Source: Prosapia bicincta
Lineage: Eukaryota; Arthropoda; Insecta; Hemiptera; Cercopidae
Direction: 5' to 3'
NCBI GenBank assembly: GCA_036971475.1
Contig: JBAIZL010000001.1
Coordinates: forward strand, 82,194,983 to 82,258,982
Length of the DNA stretch: 64,000 nt
Numbering within the stretch: position 1 is the stretch's first letter; every line of letters starts with the position of its first letter. The notes beneath the pieces are model-generated. The model worked only from the letters and a program-made list of their open reading frames with translations. It searched no databases and had not been told where the DNA came from. Both the position numbers and the translations under genes were made by a program. Shown piece after piece: positions 43,910 to 56,240 of the stretch.

Positions 43910-45795
43910 TCATTGCTGATATGACTGGCCAATTGTTTTCTCTAGATGTTTCTGTGTTTTCCATGTTGACCGTTGGAATGTCACCGGGCCATCCCTGCCT
44001 ACAATAACCTTACACAAAATGCAAACTGTCTTCAAGATTGTTACTGCATTGTGAACAGATGTTTCAACAGCTTTTAGTAATATTCTGAATTTCGAAGAAG
44101 CAATGCAGAAGGTGCATTCCTCTGCCACTCGTATGGAAGATAATTTTGCATTTAAAAGTGTTCTGGAGTTGTGTCTCTGTCACTGCCTTCAGGGATACGG
44201 TGTCAATAGGAAGTTAGAGGAAAAGCTTCGTCTCCCAAGAACACATATGGACAGTAATATTGGAGTTGGATAATGGTTTTTTTGTCTGGTAAATGGCAAT
44301 TGTCATTGCTGATTTCTTGATAAAACTTTAAATAATTGAGAAAGCTGCCATTATTATCTTTTCCATAAGCACCAACGTCAATAATTCGAAATTTATACTT
44401 CAAATCACAAACGCCCATGAGCGGAATAGAAAAAAATATTTTGTAGTTAAAATACTTACTTCAAGAACATGGTGGTTTTTTTCAAACGAATGTGTTTTCC
44501 ATCCAAACATCCACAGCATTGTGGGAATTTTCCCTTCTACGCATAGTCTTGAGCTATAGCTTTGAAGTTGGAAATTTCATGTGCTTTTCGTTCAGGGTCT
44601 TCCAAACAGTGAAAACTTCGTGGCAATTGTGACAACTGCGCATTTAGAAATATGAAACTTATTTGTCAAAACGTAAATATAAAACGAATGGAAGCTGTCA
44701 AAATGGGAGGCCTGTAGAGAAAAACCTGAAATAAATCAAATAAAATAGTTTAGATTGATTATACATAAAACATTAACAATTATATGGTATGAAGTAAATA
44801 ATGTAAGATCTCATGTAAATAATTTTATTACCAATATTTGCAATTACAAATAGTTGAAAAAAATAAAACCTCGGCCAAAACCTATTTACTTTTTTTTCCA
44901 GAAGAGGCAGTAAAAAGTAGATGGAAGGGGCTCAGAAACGTATTTCAGAAAGAAATAAAGAAAATGCGCAAGCCACACTTCGGAGACAAAGGCACTCCAT
45001 CTAGCTTGAACTATTCCGGTAAATGGCTACATTTCCATTCTATTTGAACTTTGTCATTGAATAGACCAGCAACAAGGAAGAGAAAAGAGCACCTTCAGAG
45101 TTTCAAAAAAGAATGCTTCAAGTTGAAAAGGAGAAAATTATTGCCTTCAAATAAAAACATTGTGAAACGGATGATGATGAGGACACCTGTTTCCCTAAAA
45201 TTGTTGGCTCCCTACTTCAAAGGTTTGAACCCATTACACAAACTGAGATTGAGGAAAAAGATTCAAAACTTCATCGCAGATGAAATATCTTCTTCATCTA
45301 GTTATACTTCTAGCCCAGCAACTTTTCCCGTCCCCGTTATACTGATTACTAAACCAGAACATGTTCTACTTCTGCGCAATTCTCCTCCGACCTGGTTCAG
45401 GATATAGTATCATCACAGTGGTGACAATCATAATCAAAATTATTTATACTACTATCATAACTATCCTATATTATAACAAAATATTTGTAAGTAGAGTTAT
45501 CAAACAATTTATTTTACAATACAAGCTACTTTATTATGATTGAGTATGAATATTATTAACCTTACCATATTGCTACCAACAGTCTTTCTTTTATGCTTAT
45601 TGACATATTGAAATCGATGACTTTGTGGTTGCACATTTGTTCAATTTCCTTGCAGATGTAGTCGAATATTGTAGCTGACATTCTTGGGTATTGATAAAAT
45701 ATGTCTTCATAGCTCGTGATACAGATAATGAAATTGCCCGAATTTAGATCGGCTTTTATATACTTCATTAGAATGCTTTCAGCATGAGAATTCAT
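43910..45795 (-). pseudogene. PIF/Harbinger transposase, in pieces
   Basis: Minus-strand blocks in order: an N-terminal SYEDIFYQYPRMSATIFDYI with MSISIKERLLVAIW (45795-45562); a piece with QLPRSFHCLEDPERKAHEIS and GKFPQCCGCLDGKHIRLKKT (about 44640-44470), which holds the first catalytic Asp; MGVCDLKYKFRIIDVGAYGK, YYCPYVFLGDEAFPLTSY with the second Asp (44418-44203); and ASSKFRILLKAVETSVHNAV with TVCILCKVI (44128-43910). This is the HARBI1 order. Stops, an early stop in the middle piece and a large gap show it is dead. Terminal repeats were not identified. Confidence 0.85.
44895..45350 (+). pseudogene. Harbinger partner gene: MADF plus BESS domain protein, partial
   Basis: On the strand opposite the transposase, the plus strand reads EEAVKSRWKGLRNVFQKEIK, then KMRKPHFGDKGTP and YSGKWLHFHSI, the second half of a MADF (Myb/SANT-like) DNA-binding domain. 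After a frameshift comes a basic linker and a LLAPYFKGLNPLHKLRLRKK block, a BESS motif. Harbinger elements typically encode a Myb/MADF partner that carries the transposase to DNA. The first part of the MADF domain is missing. The gene lies between transposase pieces, consistent with one element carrying divergent genes. Confidence 0.75.
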
Positions 45796-45799
45796 TTCA

Positions 45800-46630
45800 G
45801 CTTGGAGAACGACAACTGAGGTGGTCGTGCTATCATGTGTTGTGAGCGTTCGACAATATCTGGTTCTAGAATTGGGCTACCTGTATGAGGACACGCATTT
45901 AGATAGCGCGATTAACATACGATGGAACCGAGCATCTCTGAATGCTCGCTTGTCCAATACTCTCCAATTTGGACATAGCCTAAGATTTGCTAAATGTCAT
46001 AGATAACTAAATCCCTATATTATTTAGACTTCCCTAAATTTTTCTATCTAAACAACAACAAAAAGGTCACTTGTAAACATCTTGCATTTACTGATAAAAA
46101 CTATACTTTAGAAAAGTATTCACTTAGTTACGCAATAATTACTTATAGTAACAAAAAAGAGTTTGTTTGTTTTATTCCTCATTTGCAGAGCCAGTGCATT
46201 TACTTCCTCCAATTCATCTTCACAGACACACTTCATTAATTTAGAAGGTATCTTTGAATAGTTAACAATTCTTGACCTGTGATTATACTGGTAGTTTAAT
46301 GAAATTAGAAATAGTACTTTTAGTTGTTATTAACTGTCTTTATGGAAAAATTTCAATAATGTTAGTACATTATTAGTAGTCTATTATTTACTGATTGAAA
46401 TTGAGTGTTGAGCAAAATCATTAACGCCTGTCTGATCATTCTGTAACTATTCACTAAAAACACTTGAACATATATTACATTTTCTTATAGTAGGACTTGG
46501 GCTGCGGACATACAGAAGGCAACTGGTGACGGCAACGCAAGCAAACTTGAGTTGCATTTTCTCAGCGTTCTTGGTAGAATGTATAAAACAATCTTTCTGT
46601 TCAGAGTTGTACAACTGGCAGAGTTGTAAA
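45800..46630. other. No supported gene
   Basis: A 61-codon plus-strand open stretch at 45821-46006 sits near the presumed end of the Harbinger element but has no recognisable content. The rest is AT-rich. Confidence 0.35.
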
Positions 46631-46639
46631 TGTCTTTGT

Positions 46640-47130
46640 TTATGATGTTGGGTGTAAATTGTTTGTTGAGGGTATTGTGTGTGGAGTAGGCTATTTGTAA
46701 TTATATTTATGAAGTGTGTTGGCTAGTTTATATGAGTTTTTGGTGACCTATATGGTAGTGTTAACTAGTTTATAGGTTTATTGTGTTGGATATTTGGGGT
46801 TGGGTTATTAAGTTTATTTTTCAGACGATTGATTGTACAGTTTATCAATTATTGTTATGTTGTAACCATTGGTTTGTGATATATGTTTTACGGTGTTTAG
46901 TTTTTGGTGGTGTTCTTTTTGTCTAATGGCCATTCTAATAGAAGATATATCATTGTGTTGTTAGCAACTAGTTTGAGTTTAGAGGGTGGTTTGTAGAATT
47001 GTGAATGGTAGTATTAGTGTTGTTGGGTTTTCGGTGTATGTTAAATTTATATATTTGTTTGATCTGTGCATGTAATTGTAAGGTCTAAGAAATTAAAGGA
47101 GTTGTTTTGTTCCATTTTGTTGGGGTGTGT
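46640..47130 (-). pseudogene. Decayed PLE (family I-like) RT end region
   Basis: The minus strand reads, across frames, a segment parallel to the family I PLE at 36240-36700: SLNFLDLTIT-like start, KFNIHRKPNNTNTTIHNST, then NGYN and NYK-AYSTHNTLNKQFTP-type blocks. Stops and frameshifts throughout. Confidence 0.7.
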
Positions 47131-47184
47131 TAGTTTTGGGAGTATGGAACTATTCATGGAGAGGTTTTGAAATAGTAAAGGAAA

Positions 47185-47250
47185 TTAAACTTTCACAAAT
47201 ATTCCACACAACTACACCTTACTTTTCATAGATATTTCTGCCTTGTATCA
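47185..47250 (+). pseudogene. Isolated PLE RT motif A fragment
   Basis: The plus strand reads NIPHNYTLLFIDISALY, matching N-I-P-H-N-S-T-L-V-S-F-D-I-S-N-L-Y of family I. It lies in the opposite orientation to the adjacent PLE remnant. Confidence 0.6.
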
Positions 47251-47594
47251 TTTATAAACAAACTAATTAAAATTGCTGTTGAACTTATCAGCCTGGGATT
47301 ATTTCTTAATTGGGGAAAAATAATAATAACTTACAAGATTTACAAGTTAACAGTATTAACACTAACAATATCAGTAATTAGTGGATTATAAAAAATTATT
47401 TTTGCTTCCATACTTGGAAGGTTTACATATAATTTTAAATATATTATCCAAACAAAGTTCAAATCAAACACATTCGCTTTTTTTTTAAATTGAATAGTTT
47501 AACCATATTTCAAAACGTTAATAACTAATAGATAGAAAATGACAATAGTAAAGACATAGTGGGTTGAATTGATTCTACAACTTCTAATAAAACA

Positions 47595-47690
47595 CCTATA
47601 GTAGCTCTTACTTTTATAATTGTTGAGGACGGTCGTTTCGGGAGATGTGTCCCATCATCAACTGAGACAATTTCTTCAGAAACGGTCGTA
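47595..47690. repeat. Family I PLE terminal arm
   Basis: CTATAGTAGCTCTTACTTTT, TTGTTGAGGACGGTCGTTTC and GGGAGATGTGTCCC match the arm at 35635-35690. A second shorter piece with GAAACGGTCGT follows. Confidence 0.75.
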
Positions 47691-47699
47691 TTTCCATCT

Positions 47700-48050
47700 C
47701 TTGAAGCGGCTGCCCTATAGCCAAGTGTAACATATTTACAAGTGTTCTTAGTTAAAAACTAGTAGTTCACATGAAGATAGAGTCAACTAATATCCTAATC
47801 AAAGTTGACGGACAGTCAATATGGATTTCAACTCATGAAAATAAAAAACAACTCCTTAAAAAATCCAAAAAAATATAATGTTTTATTTACATATTTTATT
47901 GATATTAAAACATAATATTTTGATTGGAACAATATACAAAATTTCCATAAGTGATCTAATTATAAAAAAGAGATATATCTGAATTGATTTTTATAAAAAC
48001 AGAAGGACAAGAATGCTCGTAGGTGTAACATTAAAACTTCTCTCACCTAC
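47700..48050. other. No feature
   Basis: AT-rich, nothing supported. Confidence 0.4.
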
Positions 48051-48059
48051 CAAAAGAAC

Positions 48060-48925
48060 AATCTCTCTAGAATGATTCCGCATAACCAACCAGGATAAAT
48101 ATCACTGTTCTATGAGGAATCACCTAGGCATCCAAGTAGTATTGGAACTTCCTCAGAAAGTAACTAAAAACGATCATGCCAAACATTTGAGAGCAGTCAT
48201 GGCAGAAATGATTGATGATGAGTACTATAGTCATATAAAGATTTTACAGATGGGTCTTTGGATAAGGATAACAAGAAGTCAGGTGCGGGATATTTTAACC
48301 AAAGAAATGGTGATCACTTGGCTCAATCGTATTACGTACCTGCAAATGCTCAATCCAGCATGGATGCTGAACTGCTAACAATCAATGCAGCATTGGCAAG
48401 CTGCTTTTCACTGAAGACCAATTATATTTGCATTTTCAGTGACTCTTAATTGGCCTTGGAAACTTTATCCAGATCCAAGATGAGTGCATACTTCTTCAGA
48501 ATTGGTGAAATCAGGAAACAGTTTCTATATCTTCACTCAGAAGTTAAACTATAACGTTGTTGTGGGTACCATCACATTGTGGTGTCATTGGTAATGAAAT
48601 AGCGGAAAAATTGCCAGGGAAGCCTGTTCAGTGTTTCCTTCTGATCAAAATAGATTCTTCTTACTGGAATTTAGGAGCTCAGAAGGAAGATATTTCTGAC
48701 GAAACTACACAATTGGGCAGTTAAGGAACACAGCTCAAAATTTGTACCAAATACAACCAAAGCCACCTAAGGATGACACATACAAAAATATACCTCATCC
48801 AATTGCTACTTTCACAGCTAGAGCATGTACAAGTCACATTGTGACCCAAAAAAATTTGTTCTGCTTAGACCTTTCGGATTAACTGCAATGCCAACTTTGT
48901 GTCGACAACGAGGACTAAATTGCGA
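48060..48925 (+). pseudogene. 3' part of a LINE: RNase H domain, decayed
   Basis: Plus-strand blocks: IFTDGSLDKDNKKSGAGYFN (first catalytic Asp, about 48240-48300), MDAELLTINAALASCF (Glu), ICIFSDS (second Asp) followed by a stop, then a WVPSHCGVIGNEIAE-like block near 48565-48605 in other frames (His). This is the RNase HI order found at the end of I/LOA/Jockey-group LINE ORF2s. It is clearly diverged from the LINE at 37.3 kb. The upstream RT is absent. Confidence 0.75.
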
Positions 48926-48931
48926 GGAAGT

Positions 48932-48980
48932 GATTAATTAAGATTCACCGAACGTAATGTATTACAAAACTAAAGAAAAA
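48932..48980 (+). repeat. Family A PLE terminal fragment
   Basis: AAGTGATTAATTAAGATTCA followed by CCGAACGTAATGTATTACAA matches the family A end. Confidence 0.7.
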
Positions 48981-49189
48981 AATTGGCGATTGCAAATTTT
49001 TCATTCAGATGTACAGATTGAGGACAATTCTGAATATGTTTAATAAAATTGAACTTCTATAACATTATTGCTTTTTGAAACATTACCAAAGAAAAAATTA
49101 CAGTTATTGTAAAAATTTGCAGTGTTTGGGTTGTACAATTTGAAGTTTTAATAACTCTTAGTTATCAATTTACTTGCCAATTTACTTAA

Positions 49190-49325
49190 TATCTACTACT
49201 TACTGATACTTCTCGGAAGACACATTAGGTACTTTGTTAGTGCATTGTTCAATGGTGTAAGTTATGAAACAATGCACTGACTAAGTGCGAAATACGTCTG
49301 CTGAAAAGTATCAGTAAGTAGTGTT
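49190..49325. repeat. Family H PLE end, head-to-head fold-back
   Basis: Left arm TACTTACTGATACTTCTCGG... and right arm AACAATGCACTGACTAAGTG, CGAAATACGTCTGCTGAAAA, GTATCAGTAAGTAGTG are inverted copies. No coding sequence. Confidence 0.8.
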
Positions 49326-51165
49326 TTTTGCTAAGTATATTGATAAAAGACCTATTGTTTAGTTTATACATATTTTTTTATGTTTCTTTAAAAACTATCA
49401 TGCTCAGTAATTTTTGAGTGGTTAAGATTCTTGACTTATAAACAAGAAAACATGGGTTCAATTGCAATAAAGTATAAAGAAATTTGTTTCTCAATAGCTA
49501 TATTTTCATAAAAAAACAGAAAAAAGTTTAAAAATTATCATTTTATGTTAAAGTACTGTTTTGGTATCTAAGTATCGTAATAATATATTTAACTAAGTCA
49601 AAGACACAACCTATGTTTAAAAACACAACACATATATGTATCTACAATGCTAATGACCTCTAGATTGGAGTGGAACACAGTGCAAGCAAATAAAATACAT
49701 TAAAATTTAAATAAGACTATCAAAGAACAAAAGATTTAAAACTTGTAGTTTTTGTGGTTGTACATCTTGAGGTTTTTTTAACCAATTTTAAAAAAGGAGG
49801 AGGTTCTGTATTCGATCCGTATGATTTATTTCTTCTGTTTTTCCGTGATAACATTGGAAGTATTTAACCGATCAAAGTGATTTTGCTTGCAAATGAAAGA
49901 GAAAACCTTCCCGGTGATCCCATTTTAGTTACATCCCATTTGATTTGGAGACATTTTAGTTACATCCCAATTCGTCTGATGTGAAGACAATAATACGCTA
50001 TTTTAAATTTTAGAAACACATTTTTTTGGAGTGAAAATTTTTTATAATTTTTTTAATGAGGATTATGAATTATAAGATAATTAATGAGCAAAAAACAATC
50101 ATAGCATTTAATCCATGTAGTATTCTACCACATATAAAAATAACAAAAAAAGTATAGAACGAATAGTTTTTTAAATTTTTTGCTTTAAAGCTATTTAGAA
50201 GGAGCATCATCGGATACTAATGAATGAATTTTCCTCATGAAAGCGGCTTTTTCAATGATCTACCCATATTGATATATAAATTGGTATAGATAGAATGATA
50301 TAAGCCAAAATAAGTACACTGAAAATACGATTTAGTTTATGTATCATCAAGATATTCAATAATCCTCAGGTGAAAACTTCATTACTTCACTAAATACCAA
50401 GAGATAAATTCGTTAAATATAAAACTTATCTATCAATTTTCACTTTATTATTTTATGAGTACAAAATGTTTTTCCTGATAATTATTAGACAGCATTAATA
50501 TATTTTTGCCTGAAATATTGCATTACATGATTATTAACATGTTTTTAAATGCAAGTGAAAAGGAATAATTGCAAGATAAGAAATAATATGTAAGACTTTA
50601 GGAAAAATCCTCAAGAGAATTTCAAACATAAATTACTCAATATATCCGTCTGACAAACTGATATGTTTTTCATATTCTTCAAAGGCATGTACATTTTTTG
50701 AACAATGATCAAGCAATATAGGCATATACCTGTACACATCAGAAATTTGTATGGATAAATAGTGGCAATTTATCCAACATAATCAACGGCATGAAACAAA
50801 ATTCGATTATAATGTAAATAGAAATTAAAGATCATACATTTAAAAATGAAAAAATAAAAATTTAAAAAAACAGAACGGTTTTTTATGATTTACATGGAAT
50901 GTGATTACTGTAGATGCTTATAAATATAAGAAATAATATTTTGTTAAACCTTTTGTATCATAAATTTAATAAATTTCTTATATCTATAAAATAAGTATAT
51001 GGAAGAAATGATTGAATATCCTGTGTCTATATCATAATTTATTAATCTTTTTGCCAAGTAGCTCCAACATCATGTAAAATCCGTTTATTTGTCATATTCA
51101 GTGTGTTAAATATGAGTCCAAGTATGAAATTCGGTGCTGATTTCAAAATTTTCTTGAATTTTATA
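49326..51165. other. No supported gene
   Basis: AT-rich. A GGAGGAGGTTCTGTATTCGA stretch at about 49796 could be an old repeat end but has no partner. Nothing else supported. Confidence 0.4.
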
Positions 51166-51262
51166 GTCCATTACATTCGGTGCATCTTATTAATCACTTA
51201 AACAATAGTTTATGACTATAAACTAAATGACTTAAACTATTGTTTAAGTGATTAATTCAAAA
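51166..51262. repeat. Family A terminal fold-back
   Basis: AGTCCATTACATTCGGTGCA, TTAATCACTTAAACAATAGT and the inverted ACTATTGTTTAAGTGATTAA lie head to head. Confidence 0.8.
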
Positions 51263-51424
51263 TTTTCATTACTCTAAAATTATTTTTTTACTTTTTAGTA
51301 AGTAAAATTTATATATTCAAGTTCTTTTTTTAAGTTGGTTCTGTTTTATTTAAAAAAAGTTTTTATTAAAAATTATTTTTACTAATATCACTGGGTAAAA
51401 TTTTATACTAATCTAAAACTTTTT

Positions 51425-51725
51425 CATTTCATCCAAAGAAGCAACAAACTAAACACGACAGAAAACTATGAAATATACAAACATCCCAAAAGCCATCCTT
51501 AACACATTCTAAACGACAAAACAGACAATCAAGTAATACACGTGAACATATAATTAACTACTCTATGAAAAATGGCACACTACAGAACACCATTATACCA
51601 CACATTCGCAGTAATGCACATACTGAGCAACAGTCATGTTCATGACTCACAGTAATGAACAATGCACTGATGTAGTGCAAAACGATCCCGCTGAAAAATA
51701 TCTGTAGTGGTTTTTGCCAAGTGAT
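51425..51725 (+). mobile_element. PLE 3' end, family H, with coding tail
   Basis: The plus strand reads LNTTENYEIYKHPKSHP and HILNDKTDN (the PLE tail block), then stops, then the family H end: CATGACTCACAG, AATGCACTGATGTAGTGC, AAAACGATCCCGCTGAAAAA. It is 5'-truncated and diverged. Confidence 0.7.
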
Positions 51726-52315
51726 ATCAGTAAATTTAAAAATTTGAATTTAATATTCAATTCAAGTAAATATCAGAATAAACAAAAAAAGTATTGTGAA
51801 TGCTAAATCAACATAATTGAGTTAAAAATATAAGGTTTTCTGATTTTACAGTGTGACTGAACACCTAAAACTTGAAGAACCTATGTTATCTTGAACTGAT
51901 TAGGACCAGTTAGGATATCATTAATTACATGATCTAAATTAACAACACTTGATTTCAAAAATAAAGATTATACAGGTTCTTCAGAACTATTAGATTTACT
52001 TACATTTGTTTGATTTAATCTACATAAGTTTAACATAACATTAAGTAGTCCAGTTTTCATTCTCTGTCCCTTGTCTTTCCTACAAAATGTCCTGAACAGT
52101 TTTCATCAGGTGAGTGACTGGTCAATGCCCATATTACTTCTAATCCAATATTAGGAGTTTTTACCAATGTATAGAAACTGCACTACACTACCCTTGGTGT
52201 TCTGTAGTGGTAATATATATATTGTGGTACGGTAATACTTCAAATATTTACTGACAGATACTAAACAAAAATTTCAAACAACAGTCCAATCCCAATACTT
52301 ATTTTTTAGAGAGCC
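51726..52315. other. No supported gene
   Basis: AT-rich spacer between two PLE remnants. Confidence 0.4.
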
Positions 52316-54330
52316 ACCTCGGTTTTTTTATTTTGTTTTTGATGGATTTGGCTACTTTTAATACTTGGGTGTTTGTTTTGGGGTGTTTAATTTGGGTTAT
52401 TTTTTGTTTTATTTGGTGTCTGATTACATCTTGTTTTTCTACAGGTGTGTTATGTTGGATTGTATTTTCAAGATCAGAATAACACACCTGTAGAACAACA
52501 AGATGTAATCAGACACCAAATAAAACAAAAAATATTCCAAATTAAACCCCCCCCCAAAACCAACACCCAAGAATTAAAAGTAGCCAAATCCATCAAAAAC
52601 AAAATAAAAAAATAAAATTTAACCATTACCAAAGTTGACAAAGGCAACATAACGGTAATTATTAACAATAGCGACCTCAACAAAAAAGTACACAGCTTCA
52701 TCCAAAATAACAACATCATTACACTAAATGAAGACACAACAACAAAATACAACGCTCAAATCAAAGAAGCAATCAATAAAACAAAACTTATAATCCCACA
52801 CTACACCAAAAAGCACCTAAAACAAATAAAGCCAATAGCTCCTAGACTAAACGCCCTGTCCAAACTTCACAAAACAGATATCCCAATACATCCACTAATC
52901 AACCACACAAGCGCCCCTTCTCATCATCTAGCCAAATTCCTTGATAAAACTATCCGAAACCATATAAAATTTAATAATCATTGTAGCATAAAAAATAGCC
53001 TAAATCTAATAGACAAAATAAAAAATGTAAATATCCCACACCATTCCACTTTATAGTCTCTTTTGATATATAAAATCTATATACCAACATCCCCATTCCA
53101 GAAACCATCAACATCCTCAAGAACATGCTTATAGACACAAATACACCACATACACACATTGATGAAATCATCTACCTCACAAGATTAATCACATCTCAAA
53201 ATTACTTCACCTACAATAACACATTCTACAACCAAAAAGATGGACTACCTATGGGCTCCCCCATAGCTAGCATCTTAGCAGAAATATTCATACACCATAT
53301 TGAACAAAACCACATTTTACACAACAATAAATATTCAGATAACATAATTTACTGGTACAGGTACGTCATAACACTATATAAAGGTAACACTTGTAGAGCA
53401 CACATATTTCTAAAACACCTTAACTCCATACACCCAAAACTACATACACCATCGAAACAGAACAACAAAACTCTCTCAACTTAGTGCTTACAATACCATG
53501 ATATATCGCCTGCTTAAAACACCGTTAGACAAAGAAGAACACTACCAGGAATTAAACACCATAAAATATATAGCACAAACTAACGGATACAACCCAACAA
53601 TGATTGACAAATTATACTACTGCCTAAATAATAAACCTAATAACCCAAATACGAACACACAACAGGACAATCCCATAAAATACTTAACAATACCATACAG
53701 ATCATCCAAAACCCACAATCTAACCAACACTCTAAGAAAATACAACTACAAAATAGCTTACTCCACACACAACACTCTCAATAAACAATTTAAACCCAAC
53801 AACAAAATCAATGACATTTACAACACCACTGGAGTTTACAAACTAACTTGCAGTTCGTGCCCCAGTTTTTACATAGGCCAGGCAGGGAGGTCCTTCTACA
53901 CACGTTACCAAGAACATATAAAAGCACTAAAAAACAATAACTACCAATCAAACTTCGCCGATCATCTCAACCCCACAAAACATGACTACATAGATATAAC
54001 ATCTAACCTACAAATTCTTCATAAACAACACAGAAATAACCAACGTTACACAACCGAACAATACGAAATATACAGACACTTCAAACTACACCCTACACAC
54101 ATACTCAATACACAATTACATTACAACTCACACGCACTTTTTGACATCATAACTCCTAATACATACAAAATACACCCACACCACCATAATATCCCACCCC
54201 ACCCTAACCTACGTAAACCTTGAGATCAGTTACTGTCTGAGTTGACAATGGGACACATCTCCCGAAACGGCCGTCCTCAACAAACAAAGTAAGTGCTACT
54301 GTATGTAAGTAAGTTTTTAAAACATTTAAA
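52316..54330 (+). mobile_element. PLE, family I, with duplicated inverted 5' coding segment
   Basis: About 52316-52470 is an inverted copy of 52480-52620, both encoding the N-terminal PLE segment, so the element begins with a coding-sequence fold-back. Broken RT/GIY-YIG sequence follows, then the family I end (54230-54300: GACAATGGGACACATCTCCC, GAAACGGCCGTCCTC, AAAGTAAGTGCTAC). Confidence 0.85.
52486..54223 (+). pseudogene. PLE RT/GIY-YIG protein lacking the catalytic Asp pair
   Basis: It has more N-terminal sequence than the 35.6-kb copy: IRHQIKQKI, ITKVDKGNITVIINNSDLNK, LSKLHKTDIPIHPLINHTSA, HHLAKFLDKTIRNHIKF. Lesions: a stop after KIKK (about 52612), an early stop and frameshift near 53055 before motif A, a 9-base in-frame loss that turns YVDDIITLYKG into YVITLYKG (about 53366), and a deletion of about 130 bases (near 53482) removing NFLDLTI through KLAA. 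The GIY-YIG part is open: GVYKLTCSSCPSFYIGQAGR, YTRYQEHIKALK, YTTEQYEIYRHFKLHPTHIL. The RT is dead; the endonuclease frame (53498-54223) is not visibly damaged. Confidence 0.88.
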
Positions 54331-55189
54331 AGTGTTTAGTCATATAATATGTTCAAAGAATTTAATGACAACATTAAACATAGCCGTACAATTCTAAATT
54401 GTAGAGTAAATTATTGTATCAAAAAATAAAATTTTGAAGAAGTTTGAACAAGACTGGGTTTTGTAAGTCTTTAATATATATCAAGTTGTATATTACGTAA
54501 TTCTAAATATATTAAAAATTCATATGCAAACATTTTTAAAGATGAATGTGTTTTCAGTGAGTAAAATTCATCTCATGAGAGTACTTTATAGTATTAAATA
54601 ATATTAAATTAATATTTTTTATAATTTAGTAACTGTGGGTATTTAAAGCCAGCTTTTTTTGGAATTCCTAGTAGTTTAAGTAGTTAGTGAAAGAGTAGTT
54701 GCTAAAAACACAATCATATAAACTCTGCAATCCAAAGAACATAAAGTAAGTTAAATTAATGTGATAACTACATGTATTCAAAATATTTAATATGTATTAA
54801 TATTTAACTTTTCACTGTCTGTGGATAAAGATTAGTTTAGTTGATTTAGTCGTTTTTTTGTCTGCATATTCATAATAACGTACAGTTGATTACATAGCAT
54901 AAAAACAATAATGACTAACCATATCTGGTTGCTATAAACAAAATTATGAATCATATAAACTTAGGTAATAGAATGAAGGTAAGAGTTAACTAAAGGAAAT
55001 AAAGTTTTTATACTATTTAGGGTTTCAGATAAAATAGAACTAAAATACAAACGTAATATTAAATAGGAATTTTTCTGTACCATCTGTGACGTGAATGATT
55101 AATATAATATTGCTTGTAAGTATTATTGTAATATTATTTTGTAAAAATATTTCCGATAAATAGACATTGAAATAGATAAGATTATTAAA
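54331..55189. other. No supported gene
   Basis: AT-rich, nothing supported. Confidence 0.4.
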
Positions 55190-55192
55190 ACA

Positions 55193-56163
55193 TATGATCA
55201 AAATGGACGCTGGTTTAGATATGTAGATGATGGATTATACATATCAAATAATAATGGTTTAAATATTGACAAAATATTAAAATGTATAAATAATATACAC
55301 GAAAATATAAAATTTACTCATGCATTTGAATCAAAAAATAAACTAAATTATTTAGATATTACAATTACTAGAAATAATGAATCATTTGAATATAATATAT
55401 ATAGAAAACCAACGCAGACAAATCAAATAATACCTAATTATTCAAATCATCCATACAACCAAAAAATGGCAGCCCTTTATAATTTACTACATAGAATGCA
55501 CAAAAGACCAATGAACTTAAATGATCAAATAAAAGAGAAAAATATAATATATCAAATTGGTTTAGAAAATGGATATAAAAGAAAAACTATAGATAAATTA
55601 AATAATAACATAATAAGAAAACAGAAACTCAAAAATAACTTTGTACCTAATAAGAGAGAAAATATTTGGACAACTGTTACATTCACTGGTAACGAAATAA
55701 ATGAAATTACAAGATTATTTAAAGAAACAAATTTACAAATTACATATAAAACTGATAATAAAATTAAAAATTTAATAAACAATAACAAAAATCAAAATAA
55801 TATGCACAAAAGAAATGGAGTATATAATATAAAATGTCAAACTTGTAATAAATTATATGTAGGACAAACAAAAAAGAAATTAAAAGAAAGATACAAAGAA
55901 CATTTAAACGCTTATATCAAACCAAACATATACAAATCAAATTTAGCTATGCATTCTATTAATAATGGACACGAGTTTCCGGAAATAGAAAATATGAAAA
56001 ATTAATAAAGGAATTAAATAAAGGATTAAAATGAATATATTTGAAACATTGGAAATTTATAAGCATAAAGTTAAAGACAAATTAATTGATGAACAAATTC
56101 AAGGGAGATCAAGGCACCAAATTATTTATAAGGTCATTGATGTTATAAAAAAAATTACATAAA
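55193..56163 (+). pseudogene. PLE RT C-terminus and GIY-YIG endonuclease (family K)
   Basis: Starts at the catalytic box RYVDDGLYISNN, then NKLNYLDITITRNNESFEYN, IYRKPTQTNQIIPNYSNHPY and KMAALYNLLHRM. The GIY-YIG domain begins NGVYNIKCQTCNKLYVGQTK (about 55815), with catalytic Arg LKERYKEH and LAMHSINNGHEF. A stop at about 56004 is followed, in another frame, by the tail MNIFETLEIYKHKVKDKLID. The A and B motifs of the RT are missing by truncation. Confidence 0.85.
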
Positions 56164-56240
56164 GTGCAATACTTATAAACATATGGTCGTTTGTAGCACA
56201 TATGATTTAATTTTGTAAAAATATTTTATTAGATAATTAT

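Noticed and set aside
45821..46006. 61-codon plus-strand open stretch as a gene
   Set aside because: No recognisable domain and no splice context. Likely part of the Harbinger remnant or chance.
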